Source: Salvia splendens
Lineage: Eukaryota; Streptophyta; Magnoliopsida; Lamiales; Lamiaceae
Length of the DNA: 64,000 bases
Reading direction: 5' to 3'
NCBI RefSeq assembly: GCF_004379255.2
Contig: NC_056041.1
Span: 14,539,559 to 14,603,558 of the forward strand
Shown: positions 35,513 through 47,078 of the stretch, piece by piece
Numbering within the stretch: position 1 is the stretch's first letter
How the letters are laid out: each line of letters opens with the position of its first letter
Made by a program: the position numbers and the translations under genes
The notes under the pieces: model-generated
The model's database searches: none
Told to the model about the DNA's origin: nothing
Seen by the model: only the letters and a program-made list of their open reading frames with translations

Positions 35513-35725
35513 ACTTGAGCAATGACATTATTGGTGTCTCTGGCATATATGGCGCATGATCGCTCAAACCAGCTGCCTTCAATCCTAAAATGACAACGAT
35601 CTCTTTGGAATTAGCAACCATGGACATATCCAGCTTCGTCTTGAACTGAATCATCGATGACTTTCTCACACAAAAAAAAGCATATTCTTTGAATCCGCTC
35701 TCCTCTAAAAACCTGCCATCTTCTA
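35513..35725 (-). other. Possible exon of unrecognised gene
   Basis: On the minus strand an open stretch from about 35,725 reads RIEDGRFLEESGFKEY ... MIQFKTKLDMSMVANSKEI ... SDHAPYMPETPIMSLL and then meets a good donor-like CAAGTAAGATCC at about 35,513. It lies in the 2.4-kb inserted segment. I do not recognise the protein. It could be a captured gene fragment, a transposon ORF or chance. Confidence 0.25.
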
Positions 35726-37206
35726 TACGCCGTCAGAAGTTGCACGATCGAGATATAGATTTTTTACTCAGATGACCGAGATTTAGATTTGATCAATTGA
35801 TTGAGACGATCGAGATTTAGATTTGATCACTTGATTTAGATTTAGATCTGATAAATCAGTTACCTTCTGCTGGAAGGTGATTATAGGGTTACAGTATAGT
35901 AATTAAAAGTTATGAAGAAAAGAGTCTTGAATCTTATTACATATCTCACTCCCGCCTGCTATTTGCTATCATTAAGTTCGAATAAATTCAACTAGAAGTT
36001 CGAATAAAAGCTAATTTGTTTATTAAGTGGGCCCTTTTTCTAACCACTCTCTCAGTAAAGCTAATTATAGCAACATGTGTTATTCTAATTTGCATGACTT
36101 TTGTTCGCGAATTCCTACACAGTGTATGTACAGAGTAACCTAATATCTTAAAAATCGACTGGCTAAATTAGTGGTCAAATCTAATTAATGTAGCAATATA
36201 ATATAATTAAATATATAATTTATACAATCAATATTGCAGTTTACTGCATGATAAAGGAAAAATATATTTCGTCCCAATAAATATGAAATATTTGAATTTT
36301 GTCCTGAGGAGCAGAATGCAAGAATGGCCAAGGACCGATTTCTACTATTGTTTTAATTGCAACGTCTCTCCAGCACGAGTATTAAGAACATATCACCTAA
36401 AATATCGACAATAAAGCAATTGTGTGGGCTGAATTTGTTCTTTTGTATGTAGTTTTAAGGGCTGAAATTTATTGGGCTATTGGTTTTATTTTTTATAGTA
36501 TTTAGTTTTTTTTGTGATTATGTTTCGTGGGCTGAGGAATAGTTCCAACTATACAAAACACATTAAATAGCGATCACATATTATAGAGATATTTTCACAA
36601 TTTGAAATTTGAAGTATTTTTAAATAATATATGGTGGGTGGGCTTTTCACAATTTCCACGTAATAAAAATTGTAATCTAATTACAAACAACCACTTGTCA
36701 ATTTTTCATGTAAAATAAAATCGAATAATTTTGCATTTAGCCGCCTGAGGTGAGTCACAATAATGGCATATTTATTCCGTGCGTTATAACAAGGAGTCAA
36801 GGAGCTTGATACGCTGCAGCCTATGGCATTTTCGTAATATTATAATAGTACTAGCAATTATCAAGACTAGACACTAATTTGATCAATTCATGCATATTTA
36901 GGGGGAAATTTATCGTAGTAATCCGATGTGACGTGAAAGTTGACGTGCGCAAAGTTGATTAAGTTTATGTTTAGTGTTTGTTAGTTTGAGTTTTCGCATC
37001 TTTTCGTTGTTCATTGAGTGTGAAATGATTTTTATAAACCATATGGCCCAATTGTAAACATTTTCAATTGAGTAGTTACAATAGTAGTTATAAGAACACA
37101 TGAAAGACAAAAATTATTATTTCCAACTTGAAGCTAGAGAAACTTCTCCGAAATGTACAAGCACAATTCCATTTATTATTATCATTAAATATTACTTCAA
37201 TACCTC

Positions 37207-37214
37207 TATATAAA
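37207..37214 (+). promoter_or_regulatory. DIR4 TATA box
   Basis: TATATAAACCCCTC lies about 80 bp before the DIR4 ATG, equivalent to the DIR3 box. Confidence 0.75.
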
Positions 37215-37293
37215 CCCCTCTCTAAATACGAAATCAATCACCCCACAAAATTCACATATCCATCAAGTTAAAATCAGCCATAAATAAACAAAC

Positions 37294-37890
37294 ATGGCAA
37301 AGCTTGCCTCAATTGGTGTGTTCCTAACACTCTCTTGCTTGCTAGCGTCCACATTCAGTGTGGATGCTAGAAAGCAAGGCCTTGTCGTGGAGGAACTCAC
37401 AGAATTCCCCCACAGCTTTGGAAAACAAAGTATCGTGAATTTCCGCGTCTTTGTCCAGGATCTCGGCGTGAACCACCCCAACACCACTACGTACGACGTG
37501 GCACAAGCCTCCATCTCCAACACCTCGAAGACGGGCTTCGGCAAAGTCCGCGTCATCGACGACCTCGTCACGGCCGGGCCGGAGGGCGACTCGGAAGCGC
37601 TCGGGCGCCTTCAGGGGCTACTTACGAGAGCCGACCTAAACACACTCGCCATCGCGGTGAACCTCAACTTCTACTTCTCGGCGGGGCCCTACGCGGGCAG
37701 CACGCTCAGCATTCTCGGGCGGAACGAGATCGGCCTGGCTGAGCGGGAGCTCGTGGTTGCCGGCGGCACCGGAGTTTTCCGATTTGCACGTGGATACGCA
37801 ATTCAAAAGACAAATTCAACCGGAACAAACATATCGGTGTTGGATTACAACATCTACACCACCTATAGTGGAACACTCAGTGAAATGTGA
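37294..37890 (+). CDS. Dirigent protein DIR4
   Basis: Single exon, 198 residues. Signal peptide about residues 1-25, then the same barrel motifs as DIR3 (NFRVFVQDL, VIDDLVTAGP, LNFYFSAGP, LGRNE, VAGGTGVFRFARGYA). Four sequons. It differs from DIR3 mainly before the barrel and at the C terminus. Both cysteines that bracket the barrel in DIR3 are absent here (Gly at 43 where DIR3 has Cys43; YTTYSG for YTTYCA). If they form a disulfide, this paralogue lost it as a unit. The frame is clean with a TATA box and leader, so it is probably functional. Confidence 0.95.
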   Translation: MAKLASIGVFLTLSCLLASTFSVDARKQGLVVEELTEFPHSFGKQSIVNFRVFVQDLGVNHPNTTTYDVAQASISNTSKTGFGKVRVIDDLVTAGPEGDSEALGRLQGLLTRADLNTLAIAVNLNFYFSAGPYAGSTLSILGRNEIGLAERELVVAGGTGVFRFARGYAIQKTNSTGTNISVLDYNIYTTYSGTLSEM

Positions 37891-39299
37891 TGAGGGAATT
37901 GTGAATTTCCACTCAGATTGTGTTTTAAATTCGTCTTTTGCATATGTCGCTTATAAAATCCTTTAGTTTTTTACTTTACATTTGAGGAACTCACAGAATT
38001 CCTAATTATCTTTTGCCAGTTGAGTCAACTGCTTGAATGGATTCTAGTAAAAAATTTATATTTGAATTTAGATAACACGCCAAAAAATAAGGAGCACGTA
38101 CTATATACGTATATTAATGCTATGCGTTTTCCCATTATAGAGTAATAAAATTCAATATCCAGGGTCATATCAATAATTGAAATATAACTACTACTTTAGT
38201 ATGACATTTATTAAAAATTTGAGTTTGAATATAGTGTACAATAGAGATGGCTTAATTAACACACATATATTGGAGTGGTTCTATCATTTTTGAGGTTTTA
38301 ATATATGGGTAGTGAGTGAAAAAGAAATTATATATCGTCGATGGAAGAACTTCATCAGGATATCTTTATTAATAACAAAGTAATTTTTACTACAGTATAA
38401 TATGGAGTACCGACCCATAAAAATAGACACTTTTAGGATAACAAGAATTTTAAAGCATAATTGGTAGAATAGGAGATATAAAAAGAAAATGTTATTGGAT
38501 AATGAGTCACACCTTATTAAAAAGAAAAAACATGAACTTTTATTGTGCGGAAAATTTCATATAAAATCAACTTTTGTCCAAATATAATGGAGTCCAATAT
38601 GACATGCCGGAATGTCCAAAACGATGTTGTTTTGGTCTAAGGTGGCATGTCAAAATTTCTAACTATACCAAATCCATCTTGTTTTGTCACATAATTCCCA
38701 TATTTATTAATTAAAATATAAAAAATCCATCAAATTAATCAAAGGATATTGTGTTAGTAATTGTTATTTTAACACTAATTTTTATCATGTCATTTCCATA
38801 TCATTAAAAATTGTCACTGGACGTGTCATATTTAATTTTGCTAGAATATTTGATCCATGAAAAATTGACTTAAAACTAACATTTTATGTATTTTTGCACT
38901 TATTTAAAATTGATGATAAAAAATACTCCCTCCGTCCACGAAAAATAGGACACATTGTGAATAGCACGGGTTTTAATGTGAAATTGGTAAAGTAAGAGAG
39001 AGAGGGGGGAAAAAGTAAGAGAGAAGTAGTGTTTGTGGAAAGTGGAGTCCATATTATTAGTAAGAGCATCTCCAATGGCGGACGTCCGGTCGGACGTCGC
39101 GACGGGCGACCCGGACGTCCGCCATTGTGGCGTTTAGGGTCGGATATGGACGTCCCGTGAGGACGTCGGGTGTCCTCGGACGTCCCGGCGACGGGCGGGC
39201 GGACGTCTGCCACTGTGGCAAGGGTAGGACGTCCCGCTCGGATGTCCGAATTTTTTTTTTTTAAACTTTATATATACGGCTCGTTGAACTTCATTTCAT

Positions 39300-40343
39300 T
39301 TGCACCACTTGTTGTTAACAAGTTTCTCTCTTCTTTTACTACAAATTTCATTTCTACTTTTAATAGAGAACGATAGGAACTCCCCGGCCACGAGCGAGTC
39401 GCAGACTCCGGCGTTTCCCATCGACCTGGAGGGAAACGTCAGCGGAAATACGACAACGGTTCCGGGAATGGGACAGATGGGTGGAATGGGTGGGATGATG
39501 TCCCTTTATATGTACAATTGGATGGGACAGATGGGTGGTATGGGTGGTATGATGCCCAGGGCAGCCGCGATGGGGGGCATGACCCCAAATATGATGATGT
39601 CGGGGATGGGGATGGGGGGCATGACCCCAAATATGATGGGGATGGGTGGGATGATGCCGGGGATGATGGCGGGGATGATGCCGGGGATGATGCATGTGGG
39701 AGGGGGTGGCAGGGGCCCTGAACCACTAGCGGACGATGTCTATCGGCCGGTTGTTGATACGCAGTCTACTGATACCCCTTCCACTTATGTTCCGGATACT
39801 CAGTTCACCGGCATAGAAACTTTCTCTTTTGAGGAGTTGGGGATATCTCCAGTCAGGCAGACGCCCGATGATGTGGGCGGGGGCAGGGGGAAGGGACGTG
39901 GCAAGGGCAAGGGGAAAGCCTCAGGGTCTTCCTCACGAACGGTGGCAGAGGAGGAGGATGAGGAGGAGACGGGAAAGAGGACGATATGGAGCCAGTGGGA
40001 AAACGTCGCGCTTGCGAAGGCTTGGGTTGCAATAGTCGAGGATCCCTATGTCGGTGCCAACCAGCATATTGACAGACTGTGGCATCGGATCGCTGAAGCC
40101 TACCACATACACAAACCGGCTGGGGCGAAGCGTCGCGTTCCCGAACAGTGCCGGAAACAGTGGGAGCGGTTGAGGCCTAAGCTTAGTCGATTTGCTGGCC
40201 TCTACCAAAACAACCTCCGCCAGGCAAACAGCGGTATGTCCGAGGAGGATGTCCGGAACCGTGCCTTTGCTCAGTACCCTGACAGAGCCTTGAAATTCAA
40301 ACAATTCGACCAGTGGGAGGCCTTTCCGTTTTTACGTAATTAA
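39300..40343 (+). CDS. Harbinger ORF1, Myb/SANT-like protein
   Basis: Frame of up to 347 codons; the true start is uncertain because residues 1-24 are a hydrophobic stretch unlike ORF1, and TPAFPIDLEG (about residue 36) resembles the usual N-terminal part. Order: Met/Gly-rich low-complexity segment (about 56-132, many GMGGM units), acidic linker, Gly/Lys/Arg-rich probable nuclear signal (GRGKGRGKGKGK, about 196-207), then a Myb/SANT-like domain (WSQWENVALAKAWV ... QCRKQWERLRPKLSRF). Harbinger ORF1 proteins help bring the transposase into the nucleus and bind DNA. It stops at QWEAFPFLRN, earlier than longer ORF1 proteins. Confidence 0.75.
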   Translation: MHHLLLTSFSLLLLQISFLLLIENDRNSPATSESQTPAFPIDLEGNVSGNTTTVPGMGQMGGMGGMMSLYMYNWMGQMGGMGGMMPRAAAMGGMTPNMMMSGMGMGGMTPNMMGMGGMMPGMMAGMMPGMMHVGGGGRGPEPLADDVYRPVVDTQSTDTPSTYVPDTQFTGIETFSFEELGISPVRQTPDDVGGGRGKGRGKGKGKASGSSSRTVAEEEDEEETGKRTIWSQWENVALAKAWVAIVEDPYVGANQHIDRLWHRIAEAYHIHKPAGAKRRVPEQCRKQWERLRPKLSRFAGLYQNNLRQANSGMSEEDVRNRAFAQYPDRALKFKQFDQWEAFPFLRN

Positions 40344-40827
40344 ATTATTGTGATTTTTTTTATTGCGGGATGTCCTAGTGGGCGATGGGAGGAGGATGAG
40401 GAGGAGACGGGAAAGAGGACGATATGGAGCCAGTGGGAAAACGTCGCGCTTGCGAAGGCTTGGGTTGCAATAGTCGAGGATCCCTATGTCGGTGCCAACC
40501 AGCATATTGACAGACTGTGGCATCGGATCGTTGAAGCCTACCACATACACAAACCGGCTGGGGCGAAGCGTCGCGTTCCCGAACAGTGCCGGAAACAGTG
40601 GGAGCGGTTGAGGCCTAAGCTTAGTCGATTTGCTGGCCTCTACCAAAACAACCTCCGCCAGGCAAGCAGCGGTATGTCCGAGGAGGATGTCCGGAACCGT
40701 GCCTTTGCTCAGTACCCTGACAGAGCCTTGAAATTCAAACAATTCGACCAGTGGGAGGCCTTTTCGTTTTTACATAATTAAATTATTGTGATTTTTTTTA
40801 TTGCGGGATGTCCTAGTGGGCGATGGG
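39953..40827 (+). repeat. 438-bp tandem duplication inside the Harbinger element
   Basis: The segment from the acidic EEDEEETGKR codons through the stop and the trailing TTGCGGGATGTCCTAGTGGG is repeated at an offset of 438 bp. Only a handful of substitutions are visible (for example AAC/AGC in the RQANSG/RQASSG codons), so the event is recent. Confidence 0.92.
40388..40781 (+). pseudogene. Second, N-terminally truncated copy of ORF1 Myb/SANT region
   Basis: This is the second unit of the tandem duplication. It encodes the entire Myb/SANT-like domain again but lacks the Met/Gly-rich and basic parts and has no ORF1 start. It ends QWEAFSFLHN. Confidence 0.8.
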
Positions 40828-41137
40828 AAGGGCGGATTGTGCAGGGGATGTCCTAGTGACGTGGCAGTGGGATGGGAAGTCCTAATGACGTGGCAGGAGG
40901 TGTTTTTGGGATGTCCTAGTGGGATGTCCGCCCACTGGAGATGCTCTAAGAGAGAAGGGAAAAAAGTAATAGAGAAGTAGTGTTAATGGATTTTGTGATC
41001 CATATTATTAGTAAGAGAGAATGGGAAAAAGTAAGAGAGAAGTTGTTGGAAACTTTCCTTTTTAAAATGTTCTTTATTTTTTGTGGACAATTAAAAATGG
41101 CAAATGTGTTTTATTTTTCGTGGACGGATGGAGTATA

Positions 41138-43038
41138 AATTAAGCTATAGTTGGTGTATTTTCTTGATATTAGCCCTTTTTATAAATACCTAAACACCTA
41201 TGACGATAATATTTAGTCTTAAATTGATGCATAAAAACTGGCTCATTTCAACTCATATTGGATACAAAATTACATAATTAACTATGATTTGATAGAGTTT
41301 TATTTATCTAGTGTAAAGTATTCATAAATGCAGTTGTTATCCACTCATCCATGTGAATGTAGTCTTAATACAAACAAAAGTACTATACTAATTTAAAAAG
41401 TTTGACAAAAAGAGTCTTGATACATTTCTCACTCCCGGCTGCTATCATAAGTTCGAAATAATTCGAATATAAAATTCGTTATTCAACTTTAAAAATTAAA
41501 CTTTTTTTTATCAAGCGGGTCCTTTTTCTAACAACTTTCTAGCTAATTTTATTATGGGCGTGGCAACGTGTGTTATCTTCAGTCTTTTGTTTGCGACTCC
41601 CTAAGATGTACCTCCACATAATTTTTTTTAGGATTTATTGGTTTACTGGTAGAGTGGTTAATGTTAACGTCAAGATCTCGAGTTTAAGTCCTTCATGAGT
41701 TGAGATATTTTTGTGCAGGTTTATAAGACGTGAAAAAACATTACAAAATTAAACAAAAATAGCTAAATTGATATTTAAGAAAATATGAGTTCAAAGTAGA
41801 TTTCTAGAGCTCATCGACCTGCTAATTATAGATGTGTTTTGCTCTTTTGACTTCATGCTTTGGCTGTCCAGTCTTCTTGATTCTTGGGTTTGTGTTGTTT
41901 TGTGTTCGAGTTTGAGACTTTGAGTAGATGGTTTATTGAGAGATAAGTATGATTTATTTCTTTAATTGTTGTTGTGGTTGTAAAGTCGAGTATATGTGAA
42001 TTGTTCCGTTGGGTGTGGTTTTGCATCTTTGTACGACCTTAATTGTTTCTTTTTTTTTTAGAATTTGTTGATGGCAAATTGTACTGAACATCTTATACTC
42101 GCTGCTGATTCATTGGCTTGAGCTCTTTTTTTTAATTAAAAAAAGTTTACCTATATATACTAAATTACAAAGTATAAACATTTTTTTCTTGATTCTGATT
42201 TATATGAAGTACGTAATGAAAATGAAATACTCCGTATCTTATAAATTTAGAATTAGTATATGTGAGAGAAAATGTGTCAATTTGAATCTAAAAAACCAGC
42301 CATTTTATAAAATAGTCTCAAAGCCAATCAATGTCAAAGAATAATGTAGTCAATGTGACCTGTTATCCACTCATGACATCATCCATATGAAATGAATTAT
42401 TACTAATAAAATCAATCATCACACATGCATAATTTGTGCACACTGACCCGGCTGCTATCATAAAGTTCAGTTTAAATTTATAATCTAAATCAAAACATAA
42501 ATATTTTATTTCTTTATTATTATTAACGTTGAAGTAGACAATTGCAGGATAATGTAGTTAGTATAGTACTACTATTTTCAATAGAGTAGATTGAGAATTC
42601 AAAAGTCATTTTGGACATGAGATCTTAGGTGACTGTCAATATGAGTGTGTCTAAAATCTACAAAAAAAATCAAACCATGTTATGGCCCATGACTCATAGG
42701 AAAAAGAAAAGATGGCCCATATGAAATAAATATAACTGATAAAAAATCACAGCACAAGCTTATGTTTTGAATAATATGAAATGATAAAATTTTAATACTA
42801 TCATATTATTTTTGAAATGTAATTAATTTCAGTACAAATGCCATAATTTTATACTATAGTCAATTCTCACTATCACATATACTCTGTTCGCCGTCGTAAA
42901 TCATTAGATCATCTTTGTTCATATGGATATATATCTCATTTCAAAATAGTACTACTTTACTATCTAAATGAAAATTAACTGCGTAATAAATATTTTAAAT
43001 CATTTAATCTTATGACAGGGTCTTACCAACTAAAGTGA
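41138..43038. other. Spacer between DIR4 flank and DIR5; no gene seen
   Basis: 41,220-41,620 corresponds to the flanks of the 33.4-36.1 kb region. The rest is AT-rich with no convincing ORF. Confidence 0.5.
41638..41760 (+). repeat. Degenerate tRNA-derived SINE head
   Basis: TGGTAGAGTGGTTAATG at about 41,647 resembles a polymerase III A box and GAGTTTAAGTCC at about 41,680 resembles a B box at normal tRNA spacing. AT-rich sequence follows. It is not a functional tRNA gene. Confidence 0.4.
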
Positions 43039-43042
43039 TTTA

Positions 43043-43295
43043 CTCTCTCTCTCATAATAAGAATCATACTTTGTCATTTTGGTATTTCTCACAATAAGAG
43101 TCACACTTCATTTTTATCAAAGATGACAAGTAGGTCTCACATTGTATTAACTCACTTCATTCACATTTTATTATAAAACCAATATACAAAAGTGGATCTC
43201 ATATTCCACTAATTAACTTTTCCAACCCATTATTATTAACATTTTTTAAAACCCGTGTCCACAAATAGAGTGACTTTTATTGCGATACGGATGGA
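43043..43295. mobile_element. Stowaway-like MITE
   Basis: CTCTCTCTCTCATAATAAGA at the left and TTGCGATACGGATGGAG at the right with TA borders. Confidence 0.65.
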
Positions 43296-43949
43296 GTATT
43301 TCTTTTTTTACCTTTGACAAAAATCACACTTTTTATCTCCTACTTTTTTTCTCGTTATTTAGTAGTCGTCAAAGTACTTAAACCAGGATATAGAAATATT
43401 TAGTAATGTGCTCCTTCTCTTTTGACGTGTTATCGAAATTCGAATTTTGAATTTTTACTACTCCGAAATTCCGAATGTGCAAGCAAGCAGTACACTAACT
43501 TGTAAAAGAAAATTATTCCACCCATAACAGATCATATTTCTTCATATGGATATCTCATTTCAAAATTCTATCCAAGATGAAAATTTACTACGTAACTAAT
43601 ATTTTAACACTATTTAATCTTATGCCATTATCATTTCTCACTCTTGTATTTTATAAATTTGAAATTAATCTTTCTTTTCCCTGCATATTAACAAACATTA
43701 TCTTCTGTCTCCATTTCTTACTTTATATATATGTATATACGCTTTTTCTAATATGCTTTATAAATCATGTTTTGTTCACCACTTTCTACAATATATATAC
43801 CTACATAGAACCAGCTGCTTTATAATCAAATTAGTCTGAAAAAAAATAGTTCAAAATTTCGATACCAAATTATGGCTAAAGTTAATATTTAGTATCGCAT
43901 TCATAATTTCCTTTTTATTCCTAGCTAGAGCAATTAGGGTTGCCAATAA

Positions 43950-44444
43950 AGAATCATGGTCCAAAAAAGTGGCCAACCTCGCTACCGAGAACGCCGCCGT
44001 GCTCCACTTCTACGTCGAAGACTTCCGGGCCGGCGGTGGCCCGAACGCCACCATCTACGTGGTGGCGACGTCCTCCATTTCCGAGACCTCCCCGACCGAC
44101 TTCGGGGAGATCCACGTGTTCGATGACCTCTTAACCACGGGCCCGGCCTCGGCTCGGAGGTCATCGGAAAAGTGCAAGGGCTCACAATATCCGCCGACTT
44201 CCAAGTCTCCGGCGAGGCGATGTACCTCAACTTCTACTTCACGACGGGGGAGTATGCCGGCAGCTCGCTCACGATGCTCGGCCGCAACGAGGTGATGAAC
44301 GAGGAGCGGGAGATGCCGGTGGTTGATGGCACGGGAGTCTACGCGCTCTCGTCGACGTATTCCTACGACCTCGAGAGGCTCTACGCCGTTATGGAGTACA
44401 CGCTCTATGTGAGCTACGTGGAAAATTGGACTTGCATTTGGTAA
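43950..44444 (+). pseudogene. Dirigent pseudogene DIR5 (frameshifted)
   Basis: It begins without a signal peptide or clear ATG: SKKVANLATENAAVLHFYVEDF, then NATIYVVATSSI, FGEIHVFDDLLTTGP. A single-base deletion near 44,144 shifts the frame; the continuation reads SEVIGKVQGLTISADFQ, MYLNFYFTTGEYAGSSL, LGRNEVMNEERE, DGTGVYALSSTYSY and VMEYTLYVSY to a stop at 44444. The GFRFARGYA part is altered (VDGTGVYAL directly joined to SSTYS), a small deletion. It is most like the DIR6/DIR7 type. Confidence 0.85.
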
Positions 44445-46980
44445 TTAGATCATCGTTCAAATCAATTTAGTTAAATGTGTGGTTATGATCAGAATAAATG
44501 AGTCTTTTGTTTTTATTAATTGTGAATGTTTGAATGTTATCGTGCTTGTATAACAATATTATTTGCGGAACTTGTATTTATGTCACAAAATGTGTTGTTT
44601 ACCAAAGTTATGATCGATCAAAAATAAATACTATGTGTGAGTGTTTGAATTGTGAATATACAGTAAGTTACGTTTATATTTTGTAGTTTCAATGGTCAAC
44701 CCTCTCCTTCTAACCCTTTAAGGTTGGACCAGCTCTATATCGAACTGGGGCAGTCATTTTATTTTATTTCAGTCCAGATATACTATTGGGTCAGTTCGTT
44801 TTACTCACAGTCGGCGATACATCTGATACCATTATAGAAATCCATATGATTTAATCCTAAAACGAATTGGTGATGGGAGAGGTCCATGAGACGTTTATAA
44901 TATATAGTTTCGGATCTCTCTTTACACTGATATAGGATAGTTATATTTATATTTTTACTTTCAACTGCCAACACATCAACATCGCTATGGCTGATATATA
45001 TAATGCTCAAATGCATTGGTGGGTGAATTTATATGTGAACTCATCTGTTTCACAATCTTTTGTACCATCACGCATTGGATGCTCGTAATATTGTTATCTA
45101 CGTCGAGTACTCAAGTATGTGGGGTAATATTACTATTACCTTAAATAATTAAATAATTGATCTTATCCTAATGAACTGTTATCCATTTCACTAATTATCG
45201 AATGGCGTGGACGTTGAAAGTTCTGCAATTTAGGGTATAGTAGCTCATGCGATATTTGGAATCACTGTTTTGAGTAAAAATAAATTGTGATTTTGGATTT
45301 GAAGTATTATTATAAATTTGGTGTTCAGGGAATAATTGGCCGATTTGTAGTAGATCTTGATCGAGCAGTAGTACTAGAAATAATTAATATATGGACTACA
45401 AATTAGGATCTTGCCTGTCCGATTCCCACTTTACTTCAAGTTGCGGAATCCCAATTCTGATCATCCATGCATATCACGTTCTAATTAAATTTTAACAAAA
45501 CACTGTTATAAACTTTGAAATATAGATATTCGTGTGATCAAATATAAGTACACTAATTTAATCAAATATCTAGATATCATAGATCTGGCCTAAGGGTAAG
45601 AAATTATTATGAGTTACTGCTTGATAGGGTAATTAGCTTAGTGTTACTATTTTACTACATATTTTTTGTAATTAGTATGATTATAAACTTTGATGGTGGA
45701 ACACTGTAATTAGCTTAGTGTTATTATTTTACTATATTTTTTGAAGACTTAGTATAGAAATTGAGAAAAAGTTGCAGAAAAAAGATGGAGTATGTGATGA
45801 ATGTGGGTGTTTATAGTGCAATGTTTGTTTTTTAGAACTAAGTCATCTCAAAATATATCAGAGATGAAAGTGGGTCATTTTTATTAGGATAAATGAAGCA
45901 ATAATTGACACGCATCAATGTGCAATGGGACGACGAATTTGCTTGCGGGATGCACGTGAGAGCGTGTAAGCATGGCGTCCTTAACTTTGCGTCTAGAGCG
46001 TTGAGCGCGCCAATGTGCTTGGCCTAAATTAGCTTGTAAATCTCTAAGATATTTTAAGCACGTGGTCAATGTTATCAGTTGTTTTCTTGAGTTGGTCTAA
46101 CATGACGTTCTTCAATTTAATTTATTCGGATAAGTTAAATTTGATGGCCAGATAAGTAATTTTATGCATAAAGTTGAATTTGATAGTTAAGTTTTGAGGT
46201 ATAAAACAGATCGATCGAATTTACACATAAACATTTTAAATCAATTATTAATCTAGTAATTATTTATTTGAGGAGAAATAATGAAAGCATCATACGTCGA
46301 TTTATAATTTCTAAATTTGACGATCTCACTGACTATTTCTAAAATATTAAAATAAAAAATAATATAATAGGAAAGAAAAAGGTTGCTAATGTGGATTAAA
46401 CGTCGCCGTTACTCTCAATAAGAGCACCATATCGAAGTATATATGTGTATTCTAGTTACAAATTTACAACTAGACATATTACTGTGTAAAAATTAGATAT
46501 ACTCCTTTATTTTGTAGTACTAATTAGTAATTAACATAGTTCTTCTCAATTCAAATATCACGTGTGCTTTTTTCAACAAAAATACAAAACCGTTGTGATT
46601 ATATTTTGGATATTATAAAAGTTCTAACGTTTGGACATTCGCGTATGGAACTAGATAGTTTAATATGACCATGCAGTATTATTCATTAGGTAAGATCTAC
46701 GTTACGATATTAATAATACTATGTAGCTAGGGAAAAGTGATGACTACTTGTCAAATCTCAGAGCAACATTTATTTATCATACAATTCTACTTGGCAACTT
46801 AATTAGCTCCGAATTAAAGTGACATGTCACTTACTATACCCTCCGTATATTTGACACAAAATTAAATAGATATAGCTCAAACACCGATAACTAATCGAAA
46901 TAATAATGCACGGTTGATTAATTAAATAGTCCCTCTTTTCCCACTAATCATTTGTTAATTACTCCACCCTCTTAGAAAAT
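44445..46980. other. Intergenic region upstream of DIR6
   Basis: AT-rich DNA with no recognised element. The open frame on the minus strand at 45,884-46,069 has no family motif. Confidence 0.5.
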
Positions 46981-46983
46981 CTC

Positions 46984-46991
46984 TATATAAT
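46984..46991 (+). promoter_or_regulatory. DIR6 TATA box
   Basis: TATATAATCCCACCC lies about 90 bp before the DIR6 ATG. The same TATAATCCCACCC string precedes DIR7 at 58,255. Confidence 0.7.
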
Positions 46992-47078
46992 CCCACCCTT
47001 GGATGCACAACCAATCACACAAAAACATTCTATCTTTCTAATCCTTACTTAGTAGTCATCACTTCAAAATCCAAAAAA

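Larger units (their letters stand above)
33465..35900. other. About 2.4-kb insertion in the DIR3 copy of the duplicated segment
   Basis: Left flank (GCGTAAAACTGGCTCATTTC, to about 33,465) and right flank (AAGAGTCTTGAATC, from about 35,930) correspond to 41,231-41,260 and 41,408-41,430 downstream of DIR4, where they are only about 150 bp apart. Here they are 2.5 kb apart, so sequence was gained in the DIR3 copy or lost from the other. The segment ends with CCCTACAA and, reverse-complemented, CCCTATAA, but I cannot define terminal repeats or a target duplication. Its family is unknown. Confidence 0.6.
39064..40946 (+). mobile_element. PIF/Harbinger element with ORF1 only, TSD TAA
   Basis: Inverted ends GAGCATCTCCAATGGCGGAC and (reverse-complemented) GAGCATCTCCAGTGGGCGGAC, flanked by TAA (39061-39063, 40947-40949). 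It is 1,883 bp and carries an ORF1-type gene and a partial tandem copy, without transposase. It would need a transposase in trans. Confidence 0.9.
38926..41133. mobile_element. Stowaway MITE split by a Harbinger element
   Basis: The left part starts CTCCCTCCGTCCACGAAAAA at 38,926 and the right part ends TTCGTGGACGGATGGAG at 41,133, with TA at the outer borders. The GTAAGAGAGAA-rich interior is partly duplicated. The Harbinger element 39064-40946 lies inside. Confidence 0.85.

Noticed and set aside
41638..41700. tRNA gene
   Set aside because: A and B boxes are degenerate and no cloverleaf with acceptor stem can be drawn; better explained as a SINE head.
45884..46069. 61-codon minus-strand ORF with QANLGQAHW
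   Set aside because: No recognisable family and no supporting start context or neighbours.
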